Assembly (NCBI GenBank): GCA_948567375.1
Contig: OX419757.1
Location: 11,236,974 to 11,300,973 of the forward strand
Source of the DNA: Lunularia cruciata
Taxonomy: Eukaryota; Streptophyta; Marchantiopsida; Lunulariales; Lunulariaceae
DNA: 64,000 bases
Direction: 5' to 3'
Notes under the pieces: model-generated
Seen by the model: only the letters and a program-made list of their open reading frames with translations
What the model was told of the DNA's origin: nothing
The model's database searches: none
Position numbers and translations under genes: made by a program
In this document: piece after piece, positions 23,812 to 37,475 of the stretch
Position numbering within the stretch: the stretch's first letter is position 1
Layout: each line of letters begins with the position of its first letter

Positions 23812-26599
23812 GCAGCAGAATCACTTAACGAAACGAAACTGAGAAAGTGTATCCACTTGAACGACTAGCTACTCTCATCATTTTCCTTTTCAGAAATTTT
23901 AAACTTTCATCAATTTTCTTCTACGTTACTAGAATGCGAAGTTGTTAGATTCCATTACAATTATCCATATGCGAGATGGTATAGTGAATCTCATATTGTA
24001 TGCAATTAAAACAAGTAGTAATAAAGTTTCATAAATGAAATGGTTGTATCTCGATGACGAGGTTGAAGGATTTAAGCATAATACTTCTCCTTCAGAATGT
24101 TCTTTCCAGAAGTTCTTGTAATTTATTTGGAGAGCATAATACTTGCTCTTTGGGTTCATTGTTGGATATTTATTGAGTAATCTAGAGAATCGTCTTAAAA
24201 TCATTCACTTTCTTTCCATTCCAGGTTACGAAATATCAACTTTCCATTCATTTCTTTTAAATGAAGGAATGATATTCAAATTCAATGATTGGTTTGACAT
24301 ACTTTCTTCTTGTCCTTGAACGATACGAAGAAATAACTTATATTATTGGTGAATGTGCTTGACGTCGGGTTTGTACTGTGATGTAAACATTTTAGACATG
24401 ACTATGATATTAATAGTCTAATATAACATTAGGGGTTCTAATTGGCATATTACAAAATTCAGAATAGAACAAATTTTATGAGAGATGTCAGGAGGACTTC
24501 ATCAAATTTTAGAAATTGAGATCATTCGTATAAATTTCGCCTGTTTCTTTGTAAATTCTCCATATCGAGAGTTCTAGGAAAATTCTTTACATGATTCTTA
24601 GAATTCTTCAAATTTGGTATAAGACTGGTTTTGCGTGTACATTGTTCATAACTACGAAAGTCAATCCGTTCATATACCAATATAGTAAAGTCTTGAATTG
24701 AAAATCTTATTGTATTACGGTATTTAGACTAAATTACCTACCAGTTACGATGTTGTGCTAGTGAAGGTAAAGTAGAATGAATATGTCCTCTTACTTTCTA
24801 CTATTCGTATGTCCGAGATAATAACAAACTAACTAGAGTTTATCAAAACCAATATCTATAAAACATGTAGAAAGTAGTTATAAAATTAATAAAAGTTAGA
24901 AAAGTCTAAATCTGAGAATCCTAAAGAATAGGTTTAAAACTTTCTATGAAATTTTGGAGATCTATTGCACTACATTCATCCAAAATACTATAAAACGTAA
25001 AATACTCTCCATTGACATGTATATGTTAAATACCTTGTATCTATTATAAACTCCTAATTTTCCACTATGGACTTTAAATTCAGTGGTCTCCATATTCATC
25101 GAGGAGTTTTACTTACGCTTTTATGAAATTTAATAGTAATTTTATATAAATATTTAAAGATAATCTTATAACCTATTAAAGTTTCCATATCCTTTTATAA
25201 ATTTCTTACTTTTTACTACTTCATTTTGTATTCTTGTGTTATTTTTCTCCATCCTTCCTCTATATAAAATTAAACTATTAAGTAGACTTGTTATTTTGAG
25301 AAAATAATACTATTTAATTGATTTCTACTTGATTTCTATCCCAATTTCATAATTATAGTATATAGTCTCAAATAGAAACTCCATATTTAATACTTGTTTA
25401 TATTTGGTGAGGATGAGTATCATCTTGATGGACGGAGCACTAATTCTACTAATTTAGATGAAACTAAGTTTAAGATATATCATATTGTCACGAATACCAT
25501 ATCGGCTAAGAAAATTTAATATCAACTAAGAGACTTGTAGCTTATGTGTGAATATCTCACAACAAACATATTTATAGATTGAATCTTTACTTAATGAACA
25601 TGATTATAGTTAATGGTTAAGTTTATTGCAAATTAATCTACTATATTTTAAAATAAACTTGTTTCAACAAAAAGTGACTAAGTCTAGTTAATAAACAATA
25701 AAGGTTGATTTTAGGCTAAATCATGCCATAACTTACAAGTCAATAAGTCTTGTAAGTGAAATTCTATAGATATTTCTTGGTTTAACATTTTTGTTTATAT
25801 ATATATATATTATATTCTCATTGGAATTAAATTTTACCTTTCTAAATCACAAACACATTGGGGTTTTTTTAGGTTCTTGTTGTTGAGAGAAATGGTACAT
25901 TATGCGGAATTGGTAAACCCGTATTGCTCCTTTCGAGAAGCTCGGGAGGCTCTGTGGTAATGTAGAGTAACGCAATGCGGGTAGAGTACAACTCAAAAAG
26001 CAAAAGCCTATCTATAATGCACTCTAGGCACTGATCGGAATGAAGATGGGGAACCACCACTAACGTGCCAGTGCAAATAGTCCTGGTAGAAGAAGGTCGG
26101 AGCATTGTGCATGCGACCACGTCTTTTCCACTACTTGGAGAGACTACTACTGCGGGAGAGTGTGGAGACGGGAGAGGAGAGGGAGAGACGTGAGACAATA
26201 TTTATATTTTCTGAGGGTTCTCTAGCACATAGCACTCAAGGGAATAGTTGATTCTCTTTGTCTTTCAATTTTGGTTCCATTGGCACCCAGATTGAAGACT
26301 ATGGAGAATGGAGTAGAAAGTTATGAGGATTTTAAGTCTTTTTAGGGTTTAAGTGATCATTATATATTGAGAGTGATGGGTCTGGAATTTTCATTTCCAA
26401 TCTCTTGGTTTTCATGATTAAGTTCCATGGGGATTCAATTTGAAAACTTTGGAGATGGAAATTAAAAGTTAGGAGAGTTATAGATTTAAGGGTTTGGAGA
26501 GATTATTTTCTTATGTGAGTTGGATGTAAGGGATCGTGGTTTTGAAAATATGGGGAGATATGGAGAGGAGCAACATGTGTTACTATCATTATTCTTGTG
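23812..26599. other. AT-rich intergenic DNA
   Basis: Mostly 70 percent or more A+T by eye, no recognisable coding sequence, no LTR or inverted-repeat ends noticed. A short open frame at 25869-26198 (minus) is richer in G+C than its surroundings but has no recognisable domain. Confidence 0.6.
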
Positions 26600-27506
26600 C
26601 TAGCCATGGCTATACCTTCCCATGTGGGGTCGCCTAGAGCGAGTCGAGATACACCATGACCGGTGTGTCACCGACGCTTTACCTCGCAAGGTGTAAAGAC
26701 CCATGTGGGAAGGATGCACAAGGACTATGATTGGACCACGTGAGGCGAGCAACCACATCATTAGCATTGACACTCGGGATTACACACGCTTCTTTTATCG
26801 CTTTGTTGATCATTCTAGGGATACAAATCGAGTCGTGGGAGTAGTTAGCTTCTCAGGTTGCATTTAGGGGTTATTTGAGACTAGTTTTCCATGTCCACGT
26901 CTATTCCATAGGCTACCTTGCACACTTCATGATGAGGCTAGACATGCTTTTTGCCTACCACTTGATCGTTTGGCACGTGATCCCTTGGAAGAGTTAGCAT
27001 GGTTCATATTCTTCTTACTCCCTTGATGGTGTCTTCGTTATGCTAGAGGGGGACAAGTGAAGCATAAAGAGGTGGCTGTTAGATTTTATTGATTCTGAGT
27101 GGGGGATTGGGTAGCCCTTCAAGAGGAGTCTGTTAGGGCTACACAATTTAGGAGATAGGCAATGGCACAGGATATCACAGAGTCCACTCGATTACAACGA
27201 TGTAGGACATTGGGTCAAGTGGGAGAGTTTAGTAGAGCAGCACAAGCGCTACACCCTTTGTCTATAGTAAGTCCTACTGATAAGAGTATCTCTTCCCTAC
27301 GCTCACTACATCCTATAGTAGTAGAGATACTACCACTAGAGGTCTTAGATTATCAGCTTGAGTAGCCTCTATGTCTTGATAGGTCATTATTTGCACAAGC
27401 ATTGTGCACTGCTCCTCGCATTTCCTCAAGAGGCTTGTCAAGGATGGTTTATGAGCACTTTAGAGATTGCTTCTAGGCAAATAATCCTTCAAGTGCTTAT
27501 ACCAAG

Positions 27507-28300
27507 TTGTTCCAAGTGGTTGTAGCAGTAGCAAGAAGAGACATTCCTATGTCTATTAGTCGGGTGTTAGGTGCTAGTCTACTTCTTGTGATGGAGAAGG
27601 ACATGGGAGGCATTAGATTGATTGCTATTAGAGAGATCTTTTTGCGTTTGGTCAGTTGTACCATTGTCCTTCAACATTGTTCTCATTTTTTATAGCACCT
27701 TAGTCCACATCAGTTTGGAGTAGCTATACCTGGTGGATGTGAGGCTCTATCTCTAGGCATTAGAGCAATCCTAGATATCTATCTAGAGTGGATTATCCTA
27801 TAGGCGGATGTTGAGAACACTTTTAATATGGTCTCACGGGCATCCATCTTTAGAGAGCTTAGGGATGCTAGTGGATCCTTGTCAAGTCGCATTCCTTTTG
27901 TGCGGTCTTTTTATGGCTCTCGTACTTCCCTTTACTACCAGCATGGTGGTTCACAGGAAGGAGTCACCGTCTTGGAGTCAATTGTTAGTACACGTCAAGG
28001 GGATCCTTTGGGGAGCCCTTATTTGCCATGATTCACTTTAGAGCTCTTCTATCTACTACTTTGGCCATGTCAGGTTGTATATTTCACTCCTTGGCAGATG
28101 ATACACATATTGTAGGCCTTGTAGATTAGATTATGCAAGCCTTTGACTACTTGACTACCAAGCTACATCTATTAGGCTTGAGAGTCAAGGTGTAAAAGTG
28201 TAAGCCATGGTCCCCTTTAGGTATCCCTCCTTACCTTGAGCTTCCAAAGGGATGTAGCACATCCACCGATGGACTTTATGTTCTTGGAATGCCAATAAGA
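27507..28300 (+). pseudogene. Reverse transcriptase domain remnant
   Basis: In one frame from 27507 to about 28010 I read GIRLIAIREIFLRLV, then FGVAIPGGCEAL, then ADVENTFN (first catalytic Asp, 27807-27809), then STRQGDPLG. A frameshift near 28015 moves the frame so that LFAMIHFRALLS and then LADDTHIVG follow, the latter carrying the paired catalytic Asp residues (28097-28102) with Leu-Ala before them. Order and spacing fit the palm of a non-LTR-type polymerase. In-frame stops and the frameshift make it inactive. Confidence 0.75.
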
Positions 28301-29075
28301 TTGGAGGATTTTGTCACACTCTTCCTATATGCTGCCCTTGTAGAGTATATTCTCCATGTGGATGACCTTCCATTACTAGGAGATCCGCATGTGGTATTTT
28401 GTATACTCTCTTCTAGTATTGCTTGTTGATCATCCTACCTCGTCTATATAGTTCCTCCCTCACCGTCCTTCCTCTCACGTTTGGGAGCATATGGGAGTCT
28501 TTGGTGATATTATTGGACCCAGGACTTTTGAGTGTGTGACAAGAGATTTGGCACGTAGACAGATGGCTTTGCTGATCTCATGTGGTAGGGTTGGCTTGCT
28601 TTCTATGAAGGAGACACCACCTATAGCATTTTTGGGTAGTTGGGCTCTCTTGGCACCCCTACTTTCTTCCCATTTTGTGGTTGTTGATAGGCTATTTTTG
28701 GAGACTTATATGATGGAGGTGGAAGGAGGATCATATTCTCTCTAGATGTTACTATGGTAGACGAGAGATAATCTATCTCCTCGAGCACAAGAGGATTTCC
28801 CACCTTTTGCTTCACTATTATCATAGTAGACTAGAGGTTTATAATCTTCCTTGATGGAGTGACAATGTAAGCATATGCTACATTCTCTCTTAGTCAATGC
28901 ATCCATTCCTTAGGCTACTAGAGCACGTCCTTTCTCTTGCTCTTGCAAGGGTGCATGCTCTTGGATCCTAGCTCAATCGTACATTAGGGCATTCCAACTC
29001 GCACTAGCTACTTTCTTTATAGCGATGAGGTTTTGCTTAGGTTTGGTCCACCCATTTGCATCTTCGTTACTCACT

Positions 29076-29630
29076 TGTGAGTGTGGTTCTACACTAGATG
29101 CAACAGCGGTCTACTTGACACGGTGTCCTTTTGGAGGATAGAAGATAGCTACCCATAATGCCATTAGGGACATAGTGTTTGCTATGGCACGAGAGAGTGG
29201 ATACTTGGCTTTGAGAGAGCGTTTGTATGCTTTGCAGACAACACGTGTCAGGGTAGACTTATACTTGGTCCGAGATGATCAGGTGACAGTAGCAGATGTC
29301 ATGGTTATGGACCCTACACGTGATACAGTTTTGGAAGGAGTGATTACCCGTCCCCCTAAATGGGCAGCGAGTGCAACAGTAGGTAGTAAGATCTCCAAGT
29401 ATAGGGGCATGCAACAAGGTCACCTCTTTGTTCTTCTAGCCTTGGAGTTATATGGAGCAATGGACACGGCATTTGACACATTTGTTAGGGAGTGCGTGAG
29501 AGCTTATCATGTTAGGCGTAAGGGAGTACCACTCTCACTCCCATACTTTGTAGCATATTTTAGACAGCATTTGTCCATTGCTCTATATAGGGCAGTGGCT
29601 GGTGCAATCTATAGGAGAGCAATCACATAA
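29076..29630 (+). pseudogene. C-terminal Cys-rich and nuclease-like domain of the retroelement
   Basis: Frame continuous from 29076 except for one TAG at 29139-29141. It opens with CECG, then a CPFGG segment and THNAIRDIVFAMARESG, which resembles the small Cys/His region found after the polymerase in some non-LTR elements. It continues with VRVDLYLV, ADVMVMDPT and a Lys further on, a pattern reminiscent of PD-(D/E)XK nucleases, and ends with a helix (QHLSIALYRAVAGAIYRR). The nuclease reading is inference from motif spacing only. It is the longest undamaged piece of the element (about 150 residues). Confidence 0.5.
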
Positions 29631-31747
29631 GGTGATGTTTCTTTGGATGCTCCAGTTGTGTGTAGACCGTATGACTTGCATAGCTTGGATATCTTAGGTG
29701 CGGTAGGACAGATTTCTCATATAGACTCTATTGAGGCTTAGCCCCATGTTACCTTTTTGTCTCTCCTTTGTACGGCTTGATGGGGTCTTCACATCCTTAG
29801 TTTTTCCTATGTGGTCGTCTTTTTCTCATTGATGGGATAAGATCTTGTGATCTACACCAAAAGGTGTCAGACTTGAGCATCTGTGACTTGTACTATATCC
29901 TTTGCTTGGTAGATAGACTTACTAATTTATCTAAAATTATAAACTTTGGAATACTTTGGATGCATAAATTCAACTTCTTGATCCTTCAAATTAGCTTTAT
30001 TTAATTAACACACGTCTATTTATTTCCATATTCTTTGAGATGTTTAATTTCATTAGACTAATTGAAAATGCTTTTTTTAACAACTAGGTTGCAAAACATG
30101 ATTGTGAGCAAAAGTTAAAACTAATAACTAACCTCACTTTGAAGTTTATCATAGTTATCTATGTAGAATTTTCAAATAATCAGAAAGAGTTCATTAAATT
30201 TTTCACCAATATTCAAGGACATATATTTGTAGTATAAATTATAATAGATTGTGTTTTAGAACAATAAATATGCTTTCTACTTCTCTTTGATTCAGTTTTT
30301 TCTAAAAAGAGAACTCAAAGAAATATTTTATTTAGCTATAAACCAAAAGTTATGTTAATTTTATATTTTGCTAAATAATCATAATCAAATTTGTGTATCA
30401 TTTAAAAGATTGTTAGTTTTTAAATGTGTAATCTTAATCATTATATTGTATTATAAGTACAACTCATAAAAGATCTTGAGCCTCATATATCTAATTGATA
30501 TCAAGGTAGAAGTACAGTTGTTATAAAGGCAAGGTAGCATCACTATATCTATTGTACAATATTAGCACTGTTTTTTCATAGTAGCAAACCTAACTAAAAG
30601 GCATTTACATAAAATTCTACACACATATCCAAATATGCACCACTATGTATCTTATTTATCACTTAATCCATATAAATACAACCTCAAGTTAGCATTTGCT
30701 AGCCTTGTTGACAATCTGACAATCTAAATTTCTCTAACTAAAGCTAGTTAAACATTAATTCCCTTTTTAATATCTTGATTAACCTTGTTGACTCTAAATT
30801 AGCATTGTTAATGACTTTACATATTTCAAGTAAAACTTGCAATTTAGTTCATTGTCATCAAGGTTATTACTATTTTTTATCAATTGTTAAATGTATAAAT
30901 CACAATATCTTTGTAAAAATAATGTGTATTAACTAATCACTTTAAATAGAATACTCAATCTATTAAAAGTGAGGTAGAATTAACAAAAACCATTGCAGAT
31001 TTATACAAATAATGCATCTAATTTATTGAGTTTTATTTATATTGATAAATTTTAATATATTTGAAGGATATAATTTATTAGTTATAATATAGTTTCTATA
31101 CTAGTTACTTGAATGATATAATTTATGAATTTCTATAATAATGAATTAACATAAATCAGCTTTAGCTATCTTCACTCCCGCTAGTAGAGCCTACAAATAA
31201 TCAATTAAGCTTTAATTATAGCCATATCATAGTTAGTTCTTTTAAACTAAGGGGAATTTCTATATTTAAATTGAATAATTTATTGGATATAAACACAAAT
31301 TCAATGAGTTTGTTTATTTATCTTCATTAAGAAATTAGATACCAAACATTGCATGAAGCATGTACTCTCTTCTCTTGTAAACAATAATTGTTATAATTCT
31401 GATTTTGTAAATGTTAATAGTAAGTGATTTATTAAAATTGATCTATTCTATATTAGTAAATATATGGTATTAATTAGAAGAATAAGATATTAAAAAACCA
31501 TAATAGTGAATTGAAAGTATTTTGAGAAGTCAATTACTAATTTTATTTAAAAATGATACAACAAAGGAATTTATGGAGCTATTGTAATAATTAGAGCTAA
31601 CATTAATCAACCCAACTTTATTGTAATGTATCAAATTCCAATGTAAAGACATATCACCTACTAATTGTATTAGTTCTCAAATAAGATAGAATAAGATACC
31701 ATAGTCTTCTTTGTCTATATTGCTTACAATATAGTATTTAAATTTTT

Positions 31748-31887
31748 ACTATGACCAATAAAAAACCAAAAATTAATAATATGTATATTTTGAAGCAAAT
31801 CAATACATTATAGTAATTTAATTTAACTATGACCAGTACAAAACTAATCAATTAATATTATGTATATTTTGAAGCAAATCAATAAAC
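31748..31887. repeat. 78-bp tandem duplication
   Basis: Two units starting ACTATGACCA at 31748 and 31826 and each containing ATTTTGAAGCAAATCAATA. Copies differ at several positions, mostly in the A-rich middle. Confidence 0.75.
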
Positions 31888-32622
31888 AAGTAGATCATGT
31901 GTTTGCCATTGTCTATTTCCAAGTAAGTAACATTTAGCTCCAAGTAAATTATTGCTTAGGATTTCTAGAAAGGTAACTCTAAACAAGGATTTTTTTATCA
32001 GATACCGTATCTATAGGTATGTTTGAAATTCAATATTAACATCTCTTTCTAAATATTAAGCTTACTCAAATTTATTTCTTAAGCATCATATAAGTTGTTG
32101 GTGATTGATTATGTATGGCAGTATCAAATGTACTCAGAGCCACAAACAATTGAGAAAATAAAACAAAGTACTAAGTTCACTTATGTCAAATGAAGGATTA
32201 AGTATCAAACTTAGATCAGGGTTTCTACATTTAAAAGTTTCATACGGCAAATTTGAAGTTCAATTAGATTTAAAGTAATTTATAATGTTATCAATATATT
32301 TTAAGGTACTTAAGGAAATAAGAATTCATGGGTTAAAAAGCTCGACCTAATTTTAGAAATATAGTCTTTTAAATCCATTCAACAATTATAGACAATCTCT
32401 TCACTAAGTGTTTGTTTCATAAGAAAGCTTTTTGAATTTGATATTTACAACCTAAATTACCAAAGAAATACCCAAACATGGGAGTTATATGGAAATGATA
32501 TTTATATATTTATATACAATTTAACTTATAAAATTCATATTAACAAGTTCCAAGCCTTGAACTATGGCAATTAATGATTGCCATTGATTGCCTCAATTGA
32601 TGGAAAATAAAATATAACATTA

Positions 32623-32624
<2 letters not shown>

Positions 32625-32693
<69 letters not shown>
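32625..32693. repeat. AT dinucleotide microsatellite
   Basis: Uninterrupted alternating AT for 69 bases (about 34 units). Such runs extrude cruciforms easily and vary in length between individuals. Confidence 0.98.
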
Positions 32694-32695
<2 letters not shown>

Positions 32696-34599
32696 ACTTA
32701 AGAAGTAAACATTGTCTTTAATACCTTGTTTTATAACTCCAAGTTACACACCATGACATTTTATTAATAGGATACACTTAATAATATCTTTTAGCCTACA
32801 TTTGATCAATGATAAAATTATCTAAATAAATTTGTTATTTAATTTTAGAGTAATATACTTTGTGTTAATTTTAAGTTATTATTGTGGCATTTAGAAGCCT
32901 AACAAATTTCATCTCATGAGTGCAAAATAAAATAAAATTGAGCATAACTATAAAATTTACATGGGAATGAAATTTATTTTGTTTATGGTCTCCTTGATGT
33001 CTCATAACTTTATAATCAACAAATGCTGACATTCAATGAAAAAGGAGATGGAATGATTATTATACAACCCAAATGTACAAGTAATGCAATATTTGTTCAT
33101 ATATTTCAATTTTGGTAGCCATTTGCCAATTTTGGTAGCCATTATTACCTTCAAAAGGTTGTGTTTGCAAAAACTATTGGATTGTTGTATCCAATAAAAC
33201 CAAAAGTAGAAACAACATAGCACAAATGTACGAGTTAATTGCAATCTCTAAAATTCTCCCTTAGAATATTGATTAATCTAAACTTGTGACATTTATAAAT
33301 AAGAGCTCCTCTTTTATCATTTTTGAGTAAAAATATATGATGGAAATTGCTAAATTATTTTCTTCTTGATTTATAGTTGGTTTTTTTTTATCTATGTGTA
33401 AAATGGTTGGAGTAACATTCAAAACTTCTTAAAAAAATTCATTTGTTAAAAAAATAATGAAAACATAGATTATACATAGCCTACAATGTAATAGTTGTCA
33501 AAACACTTTCTTTCTTATAAACCTATTTTTAATGATTCCAAACTTGAAAATTATAACACTTAAGATTCAATTAATTGTGTAAGCTTATCTAATACCATCT
33601 TTAGTAATTGAAATGTATACTACAAATCTATATTCTATAAATTGAAATTTATGCTATAAATCTATATTGTTTATCTCTTACTTATAAAACTAGTTTTGAT
33701 TATTTTAGTAATTCTATGCAAAACTTCTTGGTTTTTTTCCATCTTGGTCCTCATATTTGTAATAACCCACCTTTTCCTTATTAGAGCACAAATATATATT
33801 TTATTTAGTTTTATATAATAATAATAATACAAGGTAGTATATTAGGTGGGAAAAAATCAACAAATGTTCATTGATTGTTAGACAAGACTATAACATGGAT
33901 AGGACGCAAAATTAAAAAAAGGAATACCTTGGAGATGAGTCCATTAAAGAACCATATAAAGGCAATAGGATTTGTGCTCATGACCATGACCTCCTTGTGT
34001 AACTCAAGACATATCATCACTACAAACCTTACGACCTTTGTAATAACAAGCATAACTTAACAATTTCACTACCTTAAAAATACAAACAACCATTGTCATC
34101 AGTTTGTACAATCAAGTTCCAACATGATCGTGCCGCAAAATAATAGAAATTTTGATTGTTTATATTGATTGAAAGGCAAGACAATGACCCTTCACCAAAT
34201 GGCACAACCATCAAATGTTGGAATGGTTTACCCCAACTATAAAGCAAGGACTCTTGTAGGCAATGTGGATCTTTTTGCATTTCAAAATCTCAATGTTTTC
34301 TATAGACACCTTGGTCTCACCCATGAAGGAGGTTTATTGGTCAACATTATGAGTCTAAAGACACAAGAGTTCATGAGAGAATAAGTTTTGTGTAGGGTCC
34401 TTGATATATTGGTTTAACCCATGAGTGTAGTGATAGCCATGGAGTCAAGGGACGAGAGGAGAAAAGGAGAACACCCAAATTCATCATCAAAACTCCCAAG
34501 ATATCTAAGTAGGACCTACATCTTAGAGATGAGCATATCCATAATAGAAAATTTGGATTTCTTGTTGTGAGAGTATGGTTTTTTGGACTCATCCTTATT

Positions 34600-35000
34600 A
34601 AGCCCTTGGGACTTGAGAGGAAGTCTTAATTTTTGGACCAAAGATCATTGGCAATAGGTTCCTAGACTTAAAATCTAACATTTTGGACAAAATTTCATAG
34701 ACATATCACAAAAGTTGTAGTAAGAAATAGAAGGCCAAGATACCCAATTTCTTTGACAAAGAAACTATTTATGGCTATCATGTAGACTCCCTTAAAGATA
34801 CCACAAAAAGAATCATTACCAAAAAAAATATGAAACTCTTCAAATCAAAACAAATTACTTTTGTCAACCTCAACCAAGCAATTTTCTTTCAAATTCTTCA
34901 CAAAGGCAAACCAATGAGCTAGGCAAAAAAAATTTCTAACCATGTTGCCAAGCTAGCATAGGATGTGACTAAGAAGGGAGGTATCAAGATCATATTGCAC
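34600..35000 (+). other. Left part of a coding-like segment interrupted by element A
   Basis: Decayed coding-like sequence of unknown family. Its last codons before element A read GGIKIILH (ending CACs at 35000). If element A is removed, the frame continues directly into 52738 onwards for about 32 more codons without a stop, suggesting that a once-continuous sequence was split. Stops further upstream show it was already a pseudogene or never coding. Confidence 0.35.
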
Positions 35001-35457
35001 GTTATCTTTGTCACGCCATTTGTAGTTCCGCATCTAGATGCTCGGACACTGGAGTTCCAATGATGGTAGTTAGAGTTATTCTAGCTATTTCACAGGGACT
35101 ACTTTCTGATGGTTAGATTTTGTGTTCGGGGTACTGACTTCACGGTGGGGCCCACCGTCACTTTGCACCGTTTGCACCATCGAGTGTGCCGTCAGCGGGA
35201 CCGTTAGGGTTTCAGGGCTAGCTCAAGTCCAGGGGGTATAGTTTCAAAGTGAGCTCCAGAGAGCTCACTTCTCTGATGTTGAGCCTTCGAGTTCCTGGCT
35301 ATGGTGGACAGAGGCCGGCGAGCGTCACCTGGATTCTCTATGCTTGAGTGGGTGTGGCTTGACTGTAATCAGTGCCCAGTTGTTGGCAGTTTATAGAGTG
35401 ACAGATCAAGTACTGATCTGAGTTGAGTTGAGTTGAAAGTGTTAAGCAATCTGATTA
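35001..35457 (+). repeat. Left LTR of element A, first 101 bp missing
   Basis: From the TGTCACGCC at 35009 to CTGATTA at 35457 it matches 52187-52635 base for base in length (449). The first eight bases (35001-35008) are a diverged match to GATAGC at 52181-52186. The upstream 101 bases of the LTR (52080-52180) are absent here. After CTGATTA the sequence continues ACATCAGAGAAGTG, which keeps an ATCAGAG core of a tRNA-Met type primer-binding site but is otherwise degenerate. Confidence 0.88.
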
Positions 35458-36903
35458 CATCAGAGAAGTGAAGTCAGGGGGAAATCGGGTGCAGGAACGT
35501 TGAGTGTTGGTGGTATCTCCAAGCTCGGTGGATCGTGGTAGCTTGATTCAGGTTCTATGTTTCCCTAGTGTGCAGAAGCTCGTGTAGTTGATGCAAATTT
35601 GGCAGTTAGGCGGACGGTGTGCGGAAGCGCTGGCCAAATTTTGAGCAAAGAAGGAGCAATTTTTGAGCAATGTTGTGATTTTGAGCTCAGGAGGTGAAGG
35701 CAGGACCAATTTGCTGCGAGTTGGGCTCAGAAAGTGAAATTGAAGGTGGAGTTGGAAAGCTCTTCTCATGAAATTGTGATTTGGAAAAACCCGTTTTGTC
35801 AATTTGGCTCGAGTGGAAAGTTAGCGGGGGATTTGGCGGACATCCATCTTTAGGGTTTATGTCAGGGTTTACGTCAGATTTATGGCCAGAATTGGAGGAG
35901 TTTGCTGTTTGGCCAGATTTGGAGAAGTTTTGCTAGTTTGGAGGAGTTTTGCAAATTTGGAGAAGTTTTGCCAATTTTGGAGAAGGTTCAAAGTGGCAAC
36001 AAGAAAGGCCTCATTTGGCTGAATTTCGGCGTTTCAAGGCTTCGAGGTCTGTGGGCTATGAGAGGCTACGAAGGCCTAGAAGGGCCAGCAAGCCAGCTTG
36101 CTGGCGTGAGGCTAGCTAGTTTAGTGTAGATCTTGGTCATTGGTTGGCAAAATCTGCCTTTCTTGCTAGATTGTGTGCAACAGGGTTTGACCCCTAGATC
36201 TCTTGTTCCTAGACTGGTGCCCTAGCCAACTGGTCCACCCTCACTTGTTGTCATAGTGACTGTGCCACTGTTATCTATACACATGTAGCTTTGGCTAGGA
36301 GAGGCAGTTTGATCCCATTCTTGGTGATCCTGGTAGCTTAGGACTTAGATACGAACTACTCTTATGTCAAATGCCAAATGGTGGCAGAGTCAGTCCCGTG
36401 TTGTGTTATGAGATGGAGGGTTTTCGTTTAGATTTCTTGTGATTGGATCCCCTCCATTCTCTACTTCCTGTTTGTGCACCACGTTTGTGTGAGGTGCCTT
36501 GACTTTTGAGCGTTGGTGCTCTGGTGTGCTCTCGGTGGTGAGGCTGGAGTGATGACCTGTCAGACTACCTTTGTTTCTCTCCGGTGAGGCAGGAAGTGAT
36601 GACCTACAGACCGTGAGAGTGCGTGTTATGATGGCAGGTTACAGGTTGCCCTTCCCCTAGTGTAGTTATCTCGGTAGAGTTACATTAGTGGGTGGTGTTT
36701 AGTTGGTGTTGGCACGTGGTGGTGTTGGCACTTGGTGGGGCACTTGCAGTTGCGACTTGCGGTTGCAATTGGTGGTTCGGGTTTGCTGCTGCAGTTACGT
36801 GGTCACGACGGAGATCTTTGGAGATTCCAGAGGAGTTAGCCCTGCAGTACGCAGTGGGTTTACTCGGAGTGGTACTCGGTATCCGTTTGTATCTCAGGTC
36901 CCA
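35458..36903 (+). other. Element A leader
   Basis: Non-coding leader between the left LTR and the gag start. Includes a Gly/Val-coding-like G+T-rich stretch and a short palindrome around AGCCAGCTTGCTGGC (36090). A diverged version (54192-55190) is present in the second copy, so it belongs to the element. Confidence 0.6.
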
Positions 36904-37475
36904 GTGAGGGAAGAGATTGACTCTAAGTTGGAGTTTGACACAGGAGCTGATTCAATTGAGAGTGCACTTGGTGTGTCCGCACCGTTGTTGTGGGACATGG
37001 ACAAGATTTATGGGGCCTCCAAAGGCCCTAGGCGTTACTCTGATACAGTGGGTACCATTGAGTTGGATGACTTCATCCAGGAGTTCGATAGTTGGTGTGA
37101 TCTGCAGTAGATGCGGAACCCGACTTTGTTCACACCCTTCATGGCATGGAAGGGGTTGTTTCAGCACTTGGTGGGTCCACCGATGGACGACTACCATGAG
37201 TTCAGGAGAGCTCATTTGGAGGAGATTGAGTTATGGAGACAGTATTGGTCTCCACACTATGTCTCCATCACTTCAGGTTTGGTGGCCAGGAGTAGGTCGG
37301 CTGTACCTACGAGTTCTAGCTCGAGTAGTGTTGGTGGAGCTAGTGGAGGTGCACTAGCTGGAGATAGTGCTACTACGAGTGGAGGTACCGCTGCAGGAGG
37401 TGGTGTGGTACCGGGGTTTAACCCCATGGTGGAGTTCTTCCTATGTTTGAGGCAGAACTACCAGGGAGTGCGGAC

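Larger units (their letters stand above)
26600..29740 (+). mobile_element. Decayed reverse-transcriptase retroelement
   Basis: A plus-strand stretch with higher G+C than its flanks holds broken coding sequence for a reverse transcriptase followed by a separate C-terminal domain with a Cys-rich start. No LTRs were found around it, and the RQGDPLG motif is typical of non-LTR-type polymerases. Many stops and frameshifts show it is long dead. The ends are set only by where coding-like sequence and composition change. Exact class is not certain. Confidence 0.65.
29741..34599. other. AT-rich intergenic DNA
   Basis: About 4.9 kb of very A+T-rich sequence. I find no gene, no LTR and no RNA gene. It contains a 78-bp tandem duplication (31748-31887), a long AT dinucleotide run (32625-32693) and a short doubled CAATTTTGGTAGCCATT motif near 33110-33140. 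Short open frames around 33868-34592 overlap on both strands and have no recognisable domain. Confidence 0.6.

Noticed and set aside
25869-26198. Minus-strand 109-residue frame as a gene
   Set aside because: Pro/Ser/Thr-rich with no domain, no introns or neighbours that support it, inside intergenic AT-rich DNA.
35009-35457. LTR of element A starting at TGTCACGCC with the 101-bp segment outside it
   Set aside because: The polypurine tract directly precedes TGTGGCAC, and the second copy has sequence matching the 101-bp segment just before its TGTCATGC; the alternative is not fully excluded.
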